Assembly (NCBI RefSeq): GCF_023169945.1
Contig: NZ_AP025591.1
Location: 62,001 to 126,000 of the forward strand
Direction: 5' to 3'
Origin: Anaeromyxobacter oryzae
Lineage (GTDB): Bacteria > Myxococcota > Myxococcia > Myxococcales > Anaeromyxobacteraceae
DNA: 64,000 nt
Shown piece after piece: positions 54,504 to 62,205 of this stretch. The notes under the pieces are model-generated. The model was not told where the DNA came from. It made no database searches and saw only the letters and a program-made list of their open reading frames with translations. How positions within the stretch are numbered: the stretch's first letter is position 1; each line of letters opens with the position of its first letter. The position numbers were made by a program, and so were the translations under genes.

Positions 54504-56504
54504 TCAGCGGGTGATGCCGAACCGGCGCAGGCGGCGGTAGAGCGTCATGCGGGAGACGCCGAGCGACGTCGCGGTCCGGGCGATGTTCCAGCCGGACGCG
54601 TCGAGCGCGGCGACGAGCTCGTCCCGGCCCGGCTCGTCCGTCTCTCCCTCCGGCCCGTCGACGCGCCGCTCTGGCGCGAGCGGCCCGGGCCGGTCCAGGG
54701 CGACGGCGCGCCCCCGCGACGGCGGCTCCGGGATGTCCGCGAGCAGCAGGTCGCGCGGCTCGATGACGGGGGTCGCGACGACCGCCGCCGCCCGCAGCAC
54801 GACGTTCTTGAGCTCGCGGACGTTGCCCGGCCAGCGGTGGCGCGAGAGCACGTCGAGGGCGGCGGCGGACAGGTCGAGGCCGCTCCGCCCCATCCGCTCC
54901 TCCGCGTCGGCGAGGAGGGCGCGGGCGAGGAGCGGGACGTCCTCGCTGCGCTCGCGGAGCGGCGGGATGGGGATGGCGAGGACGTTCAGGCGAAAGAAGA
55001 GGTCGTGGCGGAAGCGGCCCGCCGCGACCTCGTCGTCGAGCCGGCGGTTGGTCGCGGCGACGATCCGGACGTCCACCGGCCGAGCCTTGCTGCCGCCCAG
55101 CCGGACCACCTCGCCCTCCTGCAGCACGCGGAGCAGCGCCGTCTGCGCCTGCGGCGGCAGCTCGCTCACCTCGTCGAGGAAGAGCGTGCCACCGCTCGCC
55201 TCCTCGAGCTTGCCGGCCTTCCCTTCCCGCTGGCCGCCGGTGAAGGTCCCCGGCTCGTACCCGAACAGCTCGGCCTCGATGAGCGTCGTCGGGATCGCGC
55301 CGCAGTTGAGCGCGACGAGCCGCTTCTCCGCTCGCGCGCTCGCGGCGTGGATCCCCTGCGCGAACAGCTCCTTACCGGTGCCCGACTCGCCGTGGAGCAC
55401 GACCGGCAGGTCGTTCCGGGCCGCCACCTGCGCGAGATCGATCGCGGCGCGGAGGCGATCGGAGCGCCCGAGGATGCGCTGGAAGGCGTCGCGGACCACC
55501 CCCGGCGCGGGCACCGAGGGGGCGGCGCGCCCGCGCCCCGCGGGCGGCAGGACGCGGAGGATCGCCCCCACCACGGCGCGCTCGTGGCGGACGGCGGCGC
55601 CGACGGCGCGCCGTCGCTCCTCGCCCGGCCCGGTCCACTCGATGGCGAGCGCGTCGTCCGCGGCGGCGGCCGGGCCGCGCAGCGCCGCCAGCACCCGCTC
55701 GCGCGCCGCGGCGGGCAGCTCGCCGCCCTCGAGCGCGAGCCGCCGGAGCGCGGCGTCGTTCGCCTCCAGCACCCGACCCCGCCCGTCCACCGCCACGAGC
55801 GCGTCGCCCGCGTCGCGGGCCCCGCGCATCGCGTAGCGGACGAGGGCGTCGCGGATACCCTGCCGCGCGCGGAGGCGCTCGCCGATGGCCGCCGCGATGG
55901 CGACCGCCGTGACGATCGCCGGGGGGGCGGGCGCGTCCCACGACGCGGTGAGATCGACGATCCCGACCGGCGGCGCCTCGGCGTCCGGAGCGAGGATCGG
56001 CGCCGCCGCGCTCGTCCACCCGTGCCAGGCCTCCACGAAGTGCTCGGACGCGAACACCTCCATCGGCCGCCGTTCCGCGAGGGTGGTGCCCGGCCCGGAG
56101 GTGCCGGTCGCCTCCTCGCGCCAGCTCGCCCCCGGGCAGAAGTTCGACGCGGCGAGCGCCTCGCCGACGCGTGGGTCTCCGCCGAGCCAGAGCATCCAGC
56201 CCGCCGCGTCGAGGTACGCGAGCACGTGGCCGTCGTCGCGGAGGCGGGCCGAGAAGCTCGCGAGCACCGGCCGCGCCACCTCGAAGACCTCGTCCTGGGC
56301 GCAGCGCCGCTCCCAGAGGTCGTCCATCGGGACGCCGGGCGCGCGGCGCAGCGCGGGGTCGACGCGGTACACGTCCCGCGCCCGCGTCCAGGAGCGGGCG
56401 ATGTCCGGCCGGACGTCGGAGAGCTCACCGTCGCTCACGAACCGCGCCCACGCGCGGTCGAGCTGGCGCCTGATCGCCGATCGGTCTGCCGGGTCCACCC
56501 GCAC
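54504..56504 (-). CDS. Sigma-54-dependent activator, GAF-AAA-Fis (AcoR-type)
   Basis: The 666-residue regulator has an N-terminal region with a GAF-like sensor (about residues 50-200, with WLGGDPRVGEALAASNFCPG), a PAS-like linker and an AAA+ domain. The AAA+ part has Walker A HGESGTGKELFAQG (near 371), sigma-54 contact loop GTFTGG (near 418, usually GAFTGA), Walker B GGTLFLDEVSELP and WPGNVRELKNVV. The C-terminus is a Fis-type helix-turn-helix (WNIARTATSLGVSRMTLYRRLRRFG). The start is a GTG at 56504 or 56498. It lies beside the dyads and sigma-54 promoter of the formate dehydrogenase, its likely target. The GAF/AcoR class often senses small organic molecules; formate is a natural guess. Confidence 0.93.
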   Translation of the reverse strand: MRVDPADRSAIRRQLDRAWARFVSDGELSDVRPDIARSWTRARDVYRVDPALRRAPGVPMDDLWERRCAQDEVFEVARPVLASFSARLRDDGHVLAYLDAAGWMLWLGGDPRVGEALAASNFCPGASWREEATGTSGPGTTLAERRPMEVFASEHFVEAWHGWTSAAAPILAPDAEAPPVGIVDLTASWDAPAPPAIVTAVAIAAAIGERLRARQGIRDALVRYAMRGARDAGDALVAVDGRGRVLEANDAALRRLALEGGELPAAARERVLAALRGPAAAADDALAIEWTGPGEERRRAVGAAVRHERAVVGAILRVLPPAGRGRAAPSVPAPGVVRDAFQRILGRSDRLRAAIDLAQVAARNDLPVVLHGESGTGKELFAQGIHAASARAEKRLVALNCGAIPTTLIEAELFGYEPGTFTGGQREGKAGKLEEASGGTLFLDEVSELPPQAQTALLRVLQEGEVVRLGGSKARPVDVRIVAATNRRLDDEVAAGRFRHDLFFRLNVLAIPIPPLRERSEDVPLLARALLADAEERMGRSGLDLSAAALDVLSRHRWPGNVRELKNVVLRAAAVVATPVIEPRDLLLADIPEPPSRGRAVALDRPGPLAPERRVDGPEGETDEPGRDELVAALDASGWNIARTATSLGVSRMTLYRRLRRFGITR

Positions 56505-56678
56505 GCCGGCGCAGCGTACCGGGGCAGTCGAGGGTCGCTCAAGGGGTGACGTCCGGGGTATATGCAGACCTCGCGCCGGGGGTGCAGCCCGCCTGCCGGC
56601 GAGCGCCCGCTCCCCACCGGGGCGGGCTCGGATCGTGCAGGATGGCGCGGCGTGACCGCTCGCGACGGAGGTGACGGC

Positions 56679-58649
56679 GTGCTCAAGGCGATCTCGACCC
56701 GCGACCTCGACCTCCGTCGCAAGATCCTCGTCGTCGCGCTCCTGCCGACGGCGCTCCTCGTCGCGGCGTTCCTCGTCGTCTTCGCCATCCAGCACGGCCG
56801 GATCGCCGGCAAGGTCGAGAGCGGCGTCGGCCGGCTCGCCGAGGAGACCCTCACCCGGGCCGCGCGCGACCTGCGGACGCTGTGCGAGGCGACGCACCAG
56901 GAGCTCTCCGCGCAGGTGCCCCGGAGCCTCCGCGTCGCCCGTGACCAGCTCGACCGCCTCGGCCCGCTCTCCTTCTCGCCGGAGACCGTCACCTGGCAGG
57001 CCCGGAACCAGCTCGACGGGAGCGTCACGGAGGCGGTCCTGCCGAAGCTCCTCCTCGGGAGGACGTGGGCCGGCCAGAACGCGGACCGCTCCCGGCCGAC
57101 CGTGCTCGTCGATCGCGTGAAGGAGCTGGTCGGCGCCGAGGCGACGCTCTTCCAGCGGATGAACGACCGGGGCGACATGATCCGCGTCGCCACCACCGTG
57201 CCGGACCGGAGCGGCGGCCGCGCCATCGGCACGTACATCCCGGCTGTGGATCCCGACGGCCGGCCGAACCCGGTGGTCTCGACGGTCCTCCGCGGCGACA
57301 CCTACCGCGGCCGCGCTCGCGTGCTCGACGCCTGGTATCTCTCCGGCTACGAGCCGCTCCGCGACGCCGCGGGCCGCGTCGCCGGCATGCTCTTCATCGG
57401 CCTCCGGCAGGACGCGCTCGAGGGCATCCGGACCGGCGTCGCCGCGTCGCGCATCGGCGAGAGCGGCACCATCTACGTGCTCGGCGCGAGCGGAAACCAG
57501 CGCGGCCACTACCTCATCCCCCCGCCCGGCCACGTGGACGGCGAGGACGCGTGGGGCGCCACGGACGCCGCCGGCCAGGCGCACGTCCAGAAGATCGTGT
57601 CGGCCGCGCTCGCCGCGCGGCCCGGAGAGATCGTCCAGGTCTCGTACCCGCGCGCGGCGGCGGGCGGGACCCGCGAGCGCGTCGCCGCCGTCGGCTACTT
57701 CGAGCCGTGGGACTGGGTGATCGTCGCCGAGATGGACCGCGAGGAGGCCGTCGCGGCGCTCCGGCAGGTGCAGACGTCCCTCGCGACCTCGGTGTTCGTC
57801 GTCGCCGTCGTCGCGCTGCTGCTCGTCCTCGCCGCGATCTGGGCGGCGCGGCTCGCGGCCGCGCGCATCGCGGCGCCCCTCGAGGCGATGGCGCTCGCCG
57901 CCGAGCGCATCGCGGAGGGCGACGTGCAGCAGGCGGTCACGTACCGGTCCGGCGACGAGGTCGGCCGCCTCGCGGAGGCGTTCCGCGGCACGATCCGCTA
58001 CCTCCAGGAGGTCGCGCGCGGCGCGGCGGCCCTCGGCGAGGGCGATCTCTCGACGCCGCTCGTGCTCCGGTCCGACCGCGACCAGCTCACGCGGAGCTTC
58101 CAGTCGGCCCAGGCCGAGGTCCGCCGCCTCGTCGAGGACATGGACCGGCTCACCCGCGCCGCCGTCGAGGGGCGGCTCGAGGTCCGCGCCGATCCGGCGC
58201 GCCACCACGGCGACTTCCGCCGGATCGTGGAGGGCGTGAACGCGACGCTGTCGACGCTCGTCAGCCACCTCGACGCGATGCCCACGCCGGCGATGATCAT
58301 CAGCCCGGACTACGACATCCGCTACATGAACCAGACCGGGGCGAGCCTGCTCGGGAGGTCGCAGCAGGAGCTCGTCGGCACGAAGTGCTACGACAGCTTC
58401 CGGAGCGGCGACTGCCGCACCGAGCGGTGCGCCTGCGCCCGCGCGATGGCGCGCAACGGCGAGGCGAGCAGCGAGACCGACGCCCACCCCGAGGGGCTCG
58501 ACCTGCACATCCTCTACTCGGCGGTGCCGCTCCGCGACCCCGCGGGGCGCGTGGTCGGCGCGTTCGAGATCGTCACCGAGCAGTTCGCGGTGAAGGCGGC
58601 GGACCGTGAGGCACGGCCGGTCGCCCACACCGCGTCCCGGTCGCCCTGA
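56679..58649 (+). CDS. Cache-HAMP-PAS membrane sensor lacking an output domain
   Basis: The 656-residue protein has a membrane helix near 15-37, a periplasmic Cache domain pair (about 40-360, with VRVATTVPDRSGGRAIGTYI-like and DAWYLSGYEPLRDAAGRVAGML) and a second helix near 365-390. HAMP units and a C-terminal PAS domain follow (about 527-641, AMIISPDYDIRYMNQTGASLL). The PAS has four cysteines, Cys570, 579, 584 and 586 (KCYDSFRSGDCRTERCAC), a pattern I know from chemoreceptor PAS domains. No receptor tip or kinase domain follows, and the protein ends 15 residues later. The GTG at 56679 has GGAGGTGA 6 bases upstream. It is divergent from the sigma-54 activator across 174 bases. Confidence 0.87.
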   Translation: MLKAISTRDLDLRRKILVVALLPTALLVAAFLVVFAIQHGRIAGKVESGVGRLAEETLTRAARDLRTLCEATHQELSAQVPRSLRVARDQLDRLGPLSFSPETVTWQARNQLDGSVTEAVLPKLLLGRTWAGQNADRSRPTVLVDRVKELVGAEATLFQRMNDRGDMIRVATTVPDRSGGRAIGTYIPAVDPDGRPNPVVSTVLRGDTYRGRARVLDAWYLSGYEPLRDAAGRVAGMLFIGLRQDALEGIRTGVAASRIGESGTIYVLGASGNQRGHYLIPPPGHVDGEDAWGATDAAGQAHVQKIVSAALAARPGEIVQVSYPRAAAGGTRERVAAVGYFEPWDWVIVAEMDREEAVAALRQVQTSLATSVFVVAVVALLLVLAAIWAARLAAARIAAPLEAMALAAERIAEGDVQQAVTYRSGDEVGRLAEAFRGTIRYLQEVARGAAALGEGDLSTPLVLRSDRDQLTRSFQSAQAEVRRLVEDMDRLTRAAVEGRLEVRADPARHHGDFRRIVEGVNATLSTLVSHLDAMPTPAMIISPDYDIRYMNQTGASLLGRSQQELVGTKCYDSFRSGDCRTERCACARAMARNGEASSETDAHPEGLDLHILYSAVPLRDPAGRVVGAFEIVTEQFAVKAADREARPVAHTASRSP

Positions 58650-58694
58650 GCCTGTCGAGGGGCGATCGCGCCCGTTCGCGGTTCGACGGGCTCA
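58647..58694. repeat. REP-like inverted repeat / terminator
   Basis: Arms TGAGCCTGTCGA and TCGACGGGCTCA (one mismatch) face each other across 24 bases, between convergent genes. The arm resembles the CCTGAGCCTGTCGA-type intergenic repeat seen in many GC-rich proteobacteria. It starts inside the stop codon of the Cache-HAMP-PAS gene. It is probably a dispersed palindromic element doubling as a terminator. Confidence 0.5.
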
Positions 58695-58714
58695 CCCTGC
58701 CCGGTCGCCGCCGA

Positions 58715-59152
58715 TCACAGCGGGAACGCGAGCCGCAAGCCGACCATCGCCGTCGAGTTGAGCACGCCGACCTCGAGGCCGAACGAGGCCGATCGGCCGA
58801 GCACGCCGAAGCCGGCCGCCGCGTGGAACCGCACGGCGTCCCCGTCGTCGAGCACGATCCACGGCCCGATGAGGCCGTCCAGATAGACGCCGCCGGTGCG
58901 CAGCCGGAGCCGGAGATCGATCGGGATTCCGAGGCGGCCGGGATCGGTGAGGAGCATGGCGCCGAAGCGCCCGCCGATCGTGAGGTGCCGCGCGAGCGGC
59001 GATTCGACGGCGAGCGTCGCCTGGAAGGCGCCGACCTCCGGGTCGAGCAGGTAGTCCGCGCCGAGCCCGAGCGCCGTCCCCGCCCGCGCGGGCGCCGCCC
59101 AGAGGAGCCCGGCGAGCGCGGCCGCGCCCAGCATCGTCCGTCGAGAGTTCAT
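58715..59152 (-). CDS. Small exported beta-barrel-like protein
   Basis: The 145-residue product has a signal peptide (MNSRRTMLGAAALAGLLWAA, cleavage near APARA). The mature body consists of alternating hydrophobic strands: LGLGADYLLDPEVGAFQATLAV, HLTIGGRFGAMLL, PIDLRLRLRTGGVYLDGLIG, HAAAGFGVLG and a C-terminal MVGLRLAFPL. This looks like an eight-strand outer-membrane beta-barrel. GGAGG lies 5 bases before the ATG at 59152, which rules out the longer upstream start. I do not recognise a family. It converges with the Cache-PAS sensor and stands alone. Confidence 0.75.
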   Translation of the reverse strand: MNSRRTMLGAAALAGLLWAAPARAGTALGLGADYLLDPEVGAFQATLAVESPLARHLTIGGRFGAMLLTDPGRLGIPIDLRLRLRTGGVYLDGLIGPWIVLDDGDAVRFHAAAGFGVLGRSASFGLEVGVLNSTAMVGLRLAFPL

Positions 59153-59243
59153 CGCGTCCTCCATGTGGCGCGGGTGCGCCGGCGGAGGGAGCGTAGACAC
59201 TCGCCGTGCGGCTGTCGCTGTGGGCGTCCGGCGCCGAGGTGGG

Positions 59244-59636
59244 CTAGAAGCCCTTGTCGCCGTGCTGCGCGTGGTCCGCGTCGAACGTGGCGTAGTCGCA
59301 GGTCAGCTCCTCGCCCTCGCCGATGTCGCGGGCGGCGACCGTCGTGCCACCGTTCGCGTCGGGCAGGTCGAGGCAGTTCGGCTCGCGGTCGTGGTTGAAG
59401 AAGCGCGCGTCGTCGCCGCACAGGACGTACGTCCCGAGGATCCGATCCCGGTACGTGTACTTCCGGATCTGCGCGCGCGCGGGCGGCGCGAGCGCCTCGA
59501 TCTGCGCCGGCGTGAGCTGGACGTCGATGGCGCGATCGAGGCGCCAGATCACCGTGCCCTTCCGGATCGGCTCGGAGGCGAACAGGCCGATGCCGTGGAT
59601 CCGGCTCTTGTCGAGGTGGGTCTTCACGAGGAGCAT
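59244..59636 (-). CDS. SET-domain protein, putative lysine methyltransferase
   Basis: The 130-residue protein is a compact SET domain. Motifs are clear: RIHGIGLFASEPIRKGTVIW at the N-terminus, the pseudoknot segment RFFNHDREPNCLD (Asn81, His82, Asn87, Cys88) and EELTCDYATF with catalytic-type Tyr115. SET enzymes transfer a methyl group from SAM to lysine in proteins. No pre- or post-SET cysteine module is present. Bacterial SET proteins are scattered and mostly uncharacterised. The ATG at 59636 is preceded by GGGGGA; an upstream in-frame start adds only nine unlikely residues. The gene stands alone, with 228 bases before the divergent histidine kinase. Confidence 0.87.
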   Translation of the reverse strand: MLLVKTHLDKSRIHGIGLFASEPIRKGTVIWRLDRAIDVQLTPAQIEALAPPARAQIRKYTYRDRILGTYVLCGDDARFFNHDREPNCLDLPDANGGTTVAARDIGEGEELTCDYATFDADHAQHGDKGF

Positions 59637-59864
59637 GCGCGGGGTCCCCCGGAGGTTCCGCACGTATGGCCGAGTCTCGGCGCGGAATCAACGCCCCGCG
59701 GCGCGCACGATCGGCTCCCCGGGCGGGTGGCGGGCGCCCGCCGCGTTCACTGGGCGGCATCGCGCGCAGACACGCGCGCGGCCCGGCGCCTGCGCAGAGT
59801 CCGTGCAGGACGCGTGCGGGTGGATTAGCTTGCGGCGGGCCCCCCCGGGGGTTCCGGCCTATCG

Positions 59865-62120
59865 ATGCCGAGCACCCTCCACATCCCCGCCCGCGTCCGC
59901 CGCCACGCCGCGCTCGCGGCCGTCGTCGCGACGGGCCTCGCGGTCACGATCGGCGCCTGGCTGTTCGTGCGCGCCGGCGTCGAGGCGCAGCAGCAGGCGC
60001 GGTTCGGCGAGATCGTGAGCGCCAGCACCGCCGCCGTGCGCGATCGCATGGAGGCGTACACCCAGATGCTGCGGGCGACCCGCGCCGCGGTCACCGCGCT
60101 CGAGCGACCGCCGGCCGCGCGGGAGTTCCAGGTCTACGCCGAGAGCCTCGCGCTCCAGGACCACTACCCCGGGATCCAGGGGCTCGGCTGGGCCGTCGCG
60201 CTCTCCCCTCGGGCCGTGCCGGCCCACGAGGCGGCGGAGCGCGCCGCCGGTCGCGACGGCTACCGCGTCTGGCCCGAGGGTGACCGCCCGTTCTACAGCG
60301 CCATCGTCCACCTCTATCCGCTCGACTGGCGAAACGCGCGCGCCATCGGGTTCGACATGTACTCGGAGCCAATCCGCCGGGCGGCGATGGAGCGCGCGCG
60401 CAACACCGGCGACGTGGAAGCCTCGGGGAAGGTGGAGCTCGTCCAGGAGGCGGGCGCGGAGCGGCAGGCGGGGTTCCTGCTGTACGCGGCCGTCCTCGCG
60501 CGCAAGGGAGATCCCGCCTCCCTGGTCGGCTGGATGTACGCGCCGTTCCGCGCGACGGACCTCGTCGCGTCCGCGCTGGAGAGCGTCGGCCGCCACCCGG
60601 TGAGCGTCGCGGTCTACGACGGCGCGAAGCCCGATCCGGCGCAACTCCTCCACGACGACGGCGACGCGCCGGACCGCCCGCGCCGCGCGCTCGAGAGGCG
60701 CATCCCCGTCGCCGGCCGGACCTGGCTCCTGCGCTTCACCGCCCTCCCCGGCTTCGCCACGCGTACGGAGCGCGCGCTCCCGCCCGCCACGATCGCCCTC
60801 GGGCTCGCGCTCACCGCGCTCCTCGCCTGGATCACCCGCACCGAGGTCCGCGCGCGCGGCCGCGCCGAGCAGGCCGCGCGCCGGACCGCATTCCTCGCGG
60901 GCGCGGGGAAGGCGCTCGCGGCGTCTCTCGACTACGACCGCACGCTCGGGCGCGTGGCGCGGCTCGCGGCGGGGCGGGTCGCGGACGCGTGCCTCATCTG
61001 CGTGCTGGAGCCCGACGGACCGCTCTGGCGCGTCGCGCACCGGGACCCGGCGACGGCGCGACGGCTCGCGGACGGCCTCGCCGCGGCGGGCGTGGAGCCG
61101 GCGAAGCTCGCGGTCCTCCCGGCGTCGCACCCGCGGATCCGGCCCGGGCCCGCGTCGGTGCCGCCGGCGCCGACCACGCCCGAGCTCGCCCGGGTGCTCG
61201 CCGGTGCGGGCCTCGAGGTCGCCCTCTCCGCGCCGCTCGGCGCGCGCGGCGAGGCGCTCGGGGCGGTCACGTTCCTCGCCACCCGGGCGCGGACGCTCGG
61301 GCGTGCCGACGCCGCCCTCGTCGAGGATCTCGTCCGGCTCGCGGCCGCCGCGGTGGACACCGCGCGGCTGTACCGGCGCGCGCAGGAGGCGGTGCACGCG
61401 CGCGACGAGTTCCTCTCCATCGCCTCCCACGAGCTGAAGACGCCGCTCACCTCGCTCGCGCTCCAATCCGAGAGCCTGCTCGCGACCGCGCGGCGCGAGC
61501 GCTCCGAGTCGCTCGAGCGGAAGGCGGAGGTCGTGCGCCGCAACGTCGACCGCCTGACGCGCCTCGTCGCGAGCCTGCTCGACCTCACCCGGATCACCGC
61601 CGGGCGGCTCGAGCTCGAGCTCGAGGACGTCGACCTCGCCGCGCTCGCCGCCGACGTCGTGGAGCGCTTCGGCGACGAGGCCACGCGCGCCGGGTGCGCG
61701 CTGCGGCTCCACGCGCCCGAGCCGGTGATCGGCCGCTGGGACCGCCTGCGGCTCGACCAGGTGCTGACGAACCTGCTCTCGAACGCCGTGAAGTACGGAC
61801 CGGGGCGGCCCGTCGACGTCCGCGTCTCCGGGGAGGGCCGCCGCGCGACGCTCGCCGTCGAGGATCGTGGCATCGGGGTGTCCGAGGCGGACCAGCGCCG
61901 CATCTTCGACCGGTTCGAGCGCGCCGTGTCCAAGCGGAACTACGGCGGGTTCGGGCTCGGGCTCTGGATCGTGCGCCGCATCGTCGAGGCGCTCGGCGGT
62001 CGCGTCTCCATCGAGAGCGCGCCCGGCGCCGGCGCGACGTTCCTCGTCGAGCTTCCGCGCGTGGCGGAGCTCGCCCCCGTGCCCCGGGCGGAGCAGCACC
62101 CCGGCGCGCCGGCGCGGTGA
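59865..62120 (+). CDS. CHASE-GAF sensor histidine kinase
   Basis: The 751-residue membrane kinase begins with a helix near 18-38, a periplasmic CHASE domain (about 75-270, with YPGIQGLGWAVAL, IGFDMYSEPIRRAAMERARN and AGFLLYAAVLARKG) and a second helix near 307-325. A cytoplasmic GAF domain lies about 350-500. The HisKA domain carries SIASHELKTPLTSLAL (His near 522), and the HATPase has VLTNLLSNAVKYG, VEDRGIGVSEADQRRIFDRF and FGLGLWIVRRIVE. There is no receiver or partner regulator beside it, so it is an orphan kinase. CHASE domains bind small extracellular ligands, but which one is not evident. The ATG at 59865 follows directly on a Pro-coding GC-rich leader without a clear ribosome site. Confidence 0.93.
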   Translation: MPSTLHIPARVRRHAALAAVVATGLAVTIGAWLFVRAGVEAQQQARFGEIVSASTAAVRDRMEAYTQMLRATRAAVTALERPPAAREFQVYAESLALQDHYPGIQGLGWAVALSPRAVPAHEAAERAAGRDGYRVWPEGDRPFYSAIVHLYPLDWRNARAIGFDMYSEPIRRAAMERARNTGDVEASGKVELVQEAGAERQAGFLLYAAVLARKGDPASLVGWMYAPFRATDLVASALESVGRHPVSVAVYDGAKPDPAQLLHDDGDAPDRPRRALERRIPVAGRTWLLRFTALPGFATRTERALPPATIALGLALTALLAWITRTEVRARGRAEQAARRTAFLAGAGKALAASLDYDRTLGRVARLAAGRVADACLICVLEPDGPLWRVAHRDPATARRLADGLAAAGVEPAKLAVLPASHPRIRPGPASVPPAPTTPELARVLAGAGLEVALSAPLGARGEALGAVTFLATRARTLGRADAALVEDLVRLAAAAVDTARLYRRAQEAVHARDEFLSIASHELKTPLTSLALQSESLLATARRERSESLERKAEVVRRNVDRLTRLVASLLDLTRITAGRLELELEDVDLAALAADVVERFGDEATRAGCALRLHAPEPVIGRWDRLRLDQVLTNLLSNAVKYGPGRPVDVRVSGEGRRATLAVEDRGIGVSEADQRRIFDRFERAVSKRNYGGFGLGLWIVRRIVEALGGRVSIESAPGAGATFLVELPRVAELAPVPRAEQHPGAPAR

Positions 62121-62205
62121 TCGCGCGGACCGGGAGTGACGTCGGGTTCACGGTGCGTAGACGGGGCGTTGTGCGCGAAGGTCGCACGCCGCACCGTCTC
62201 GAGAG

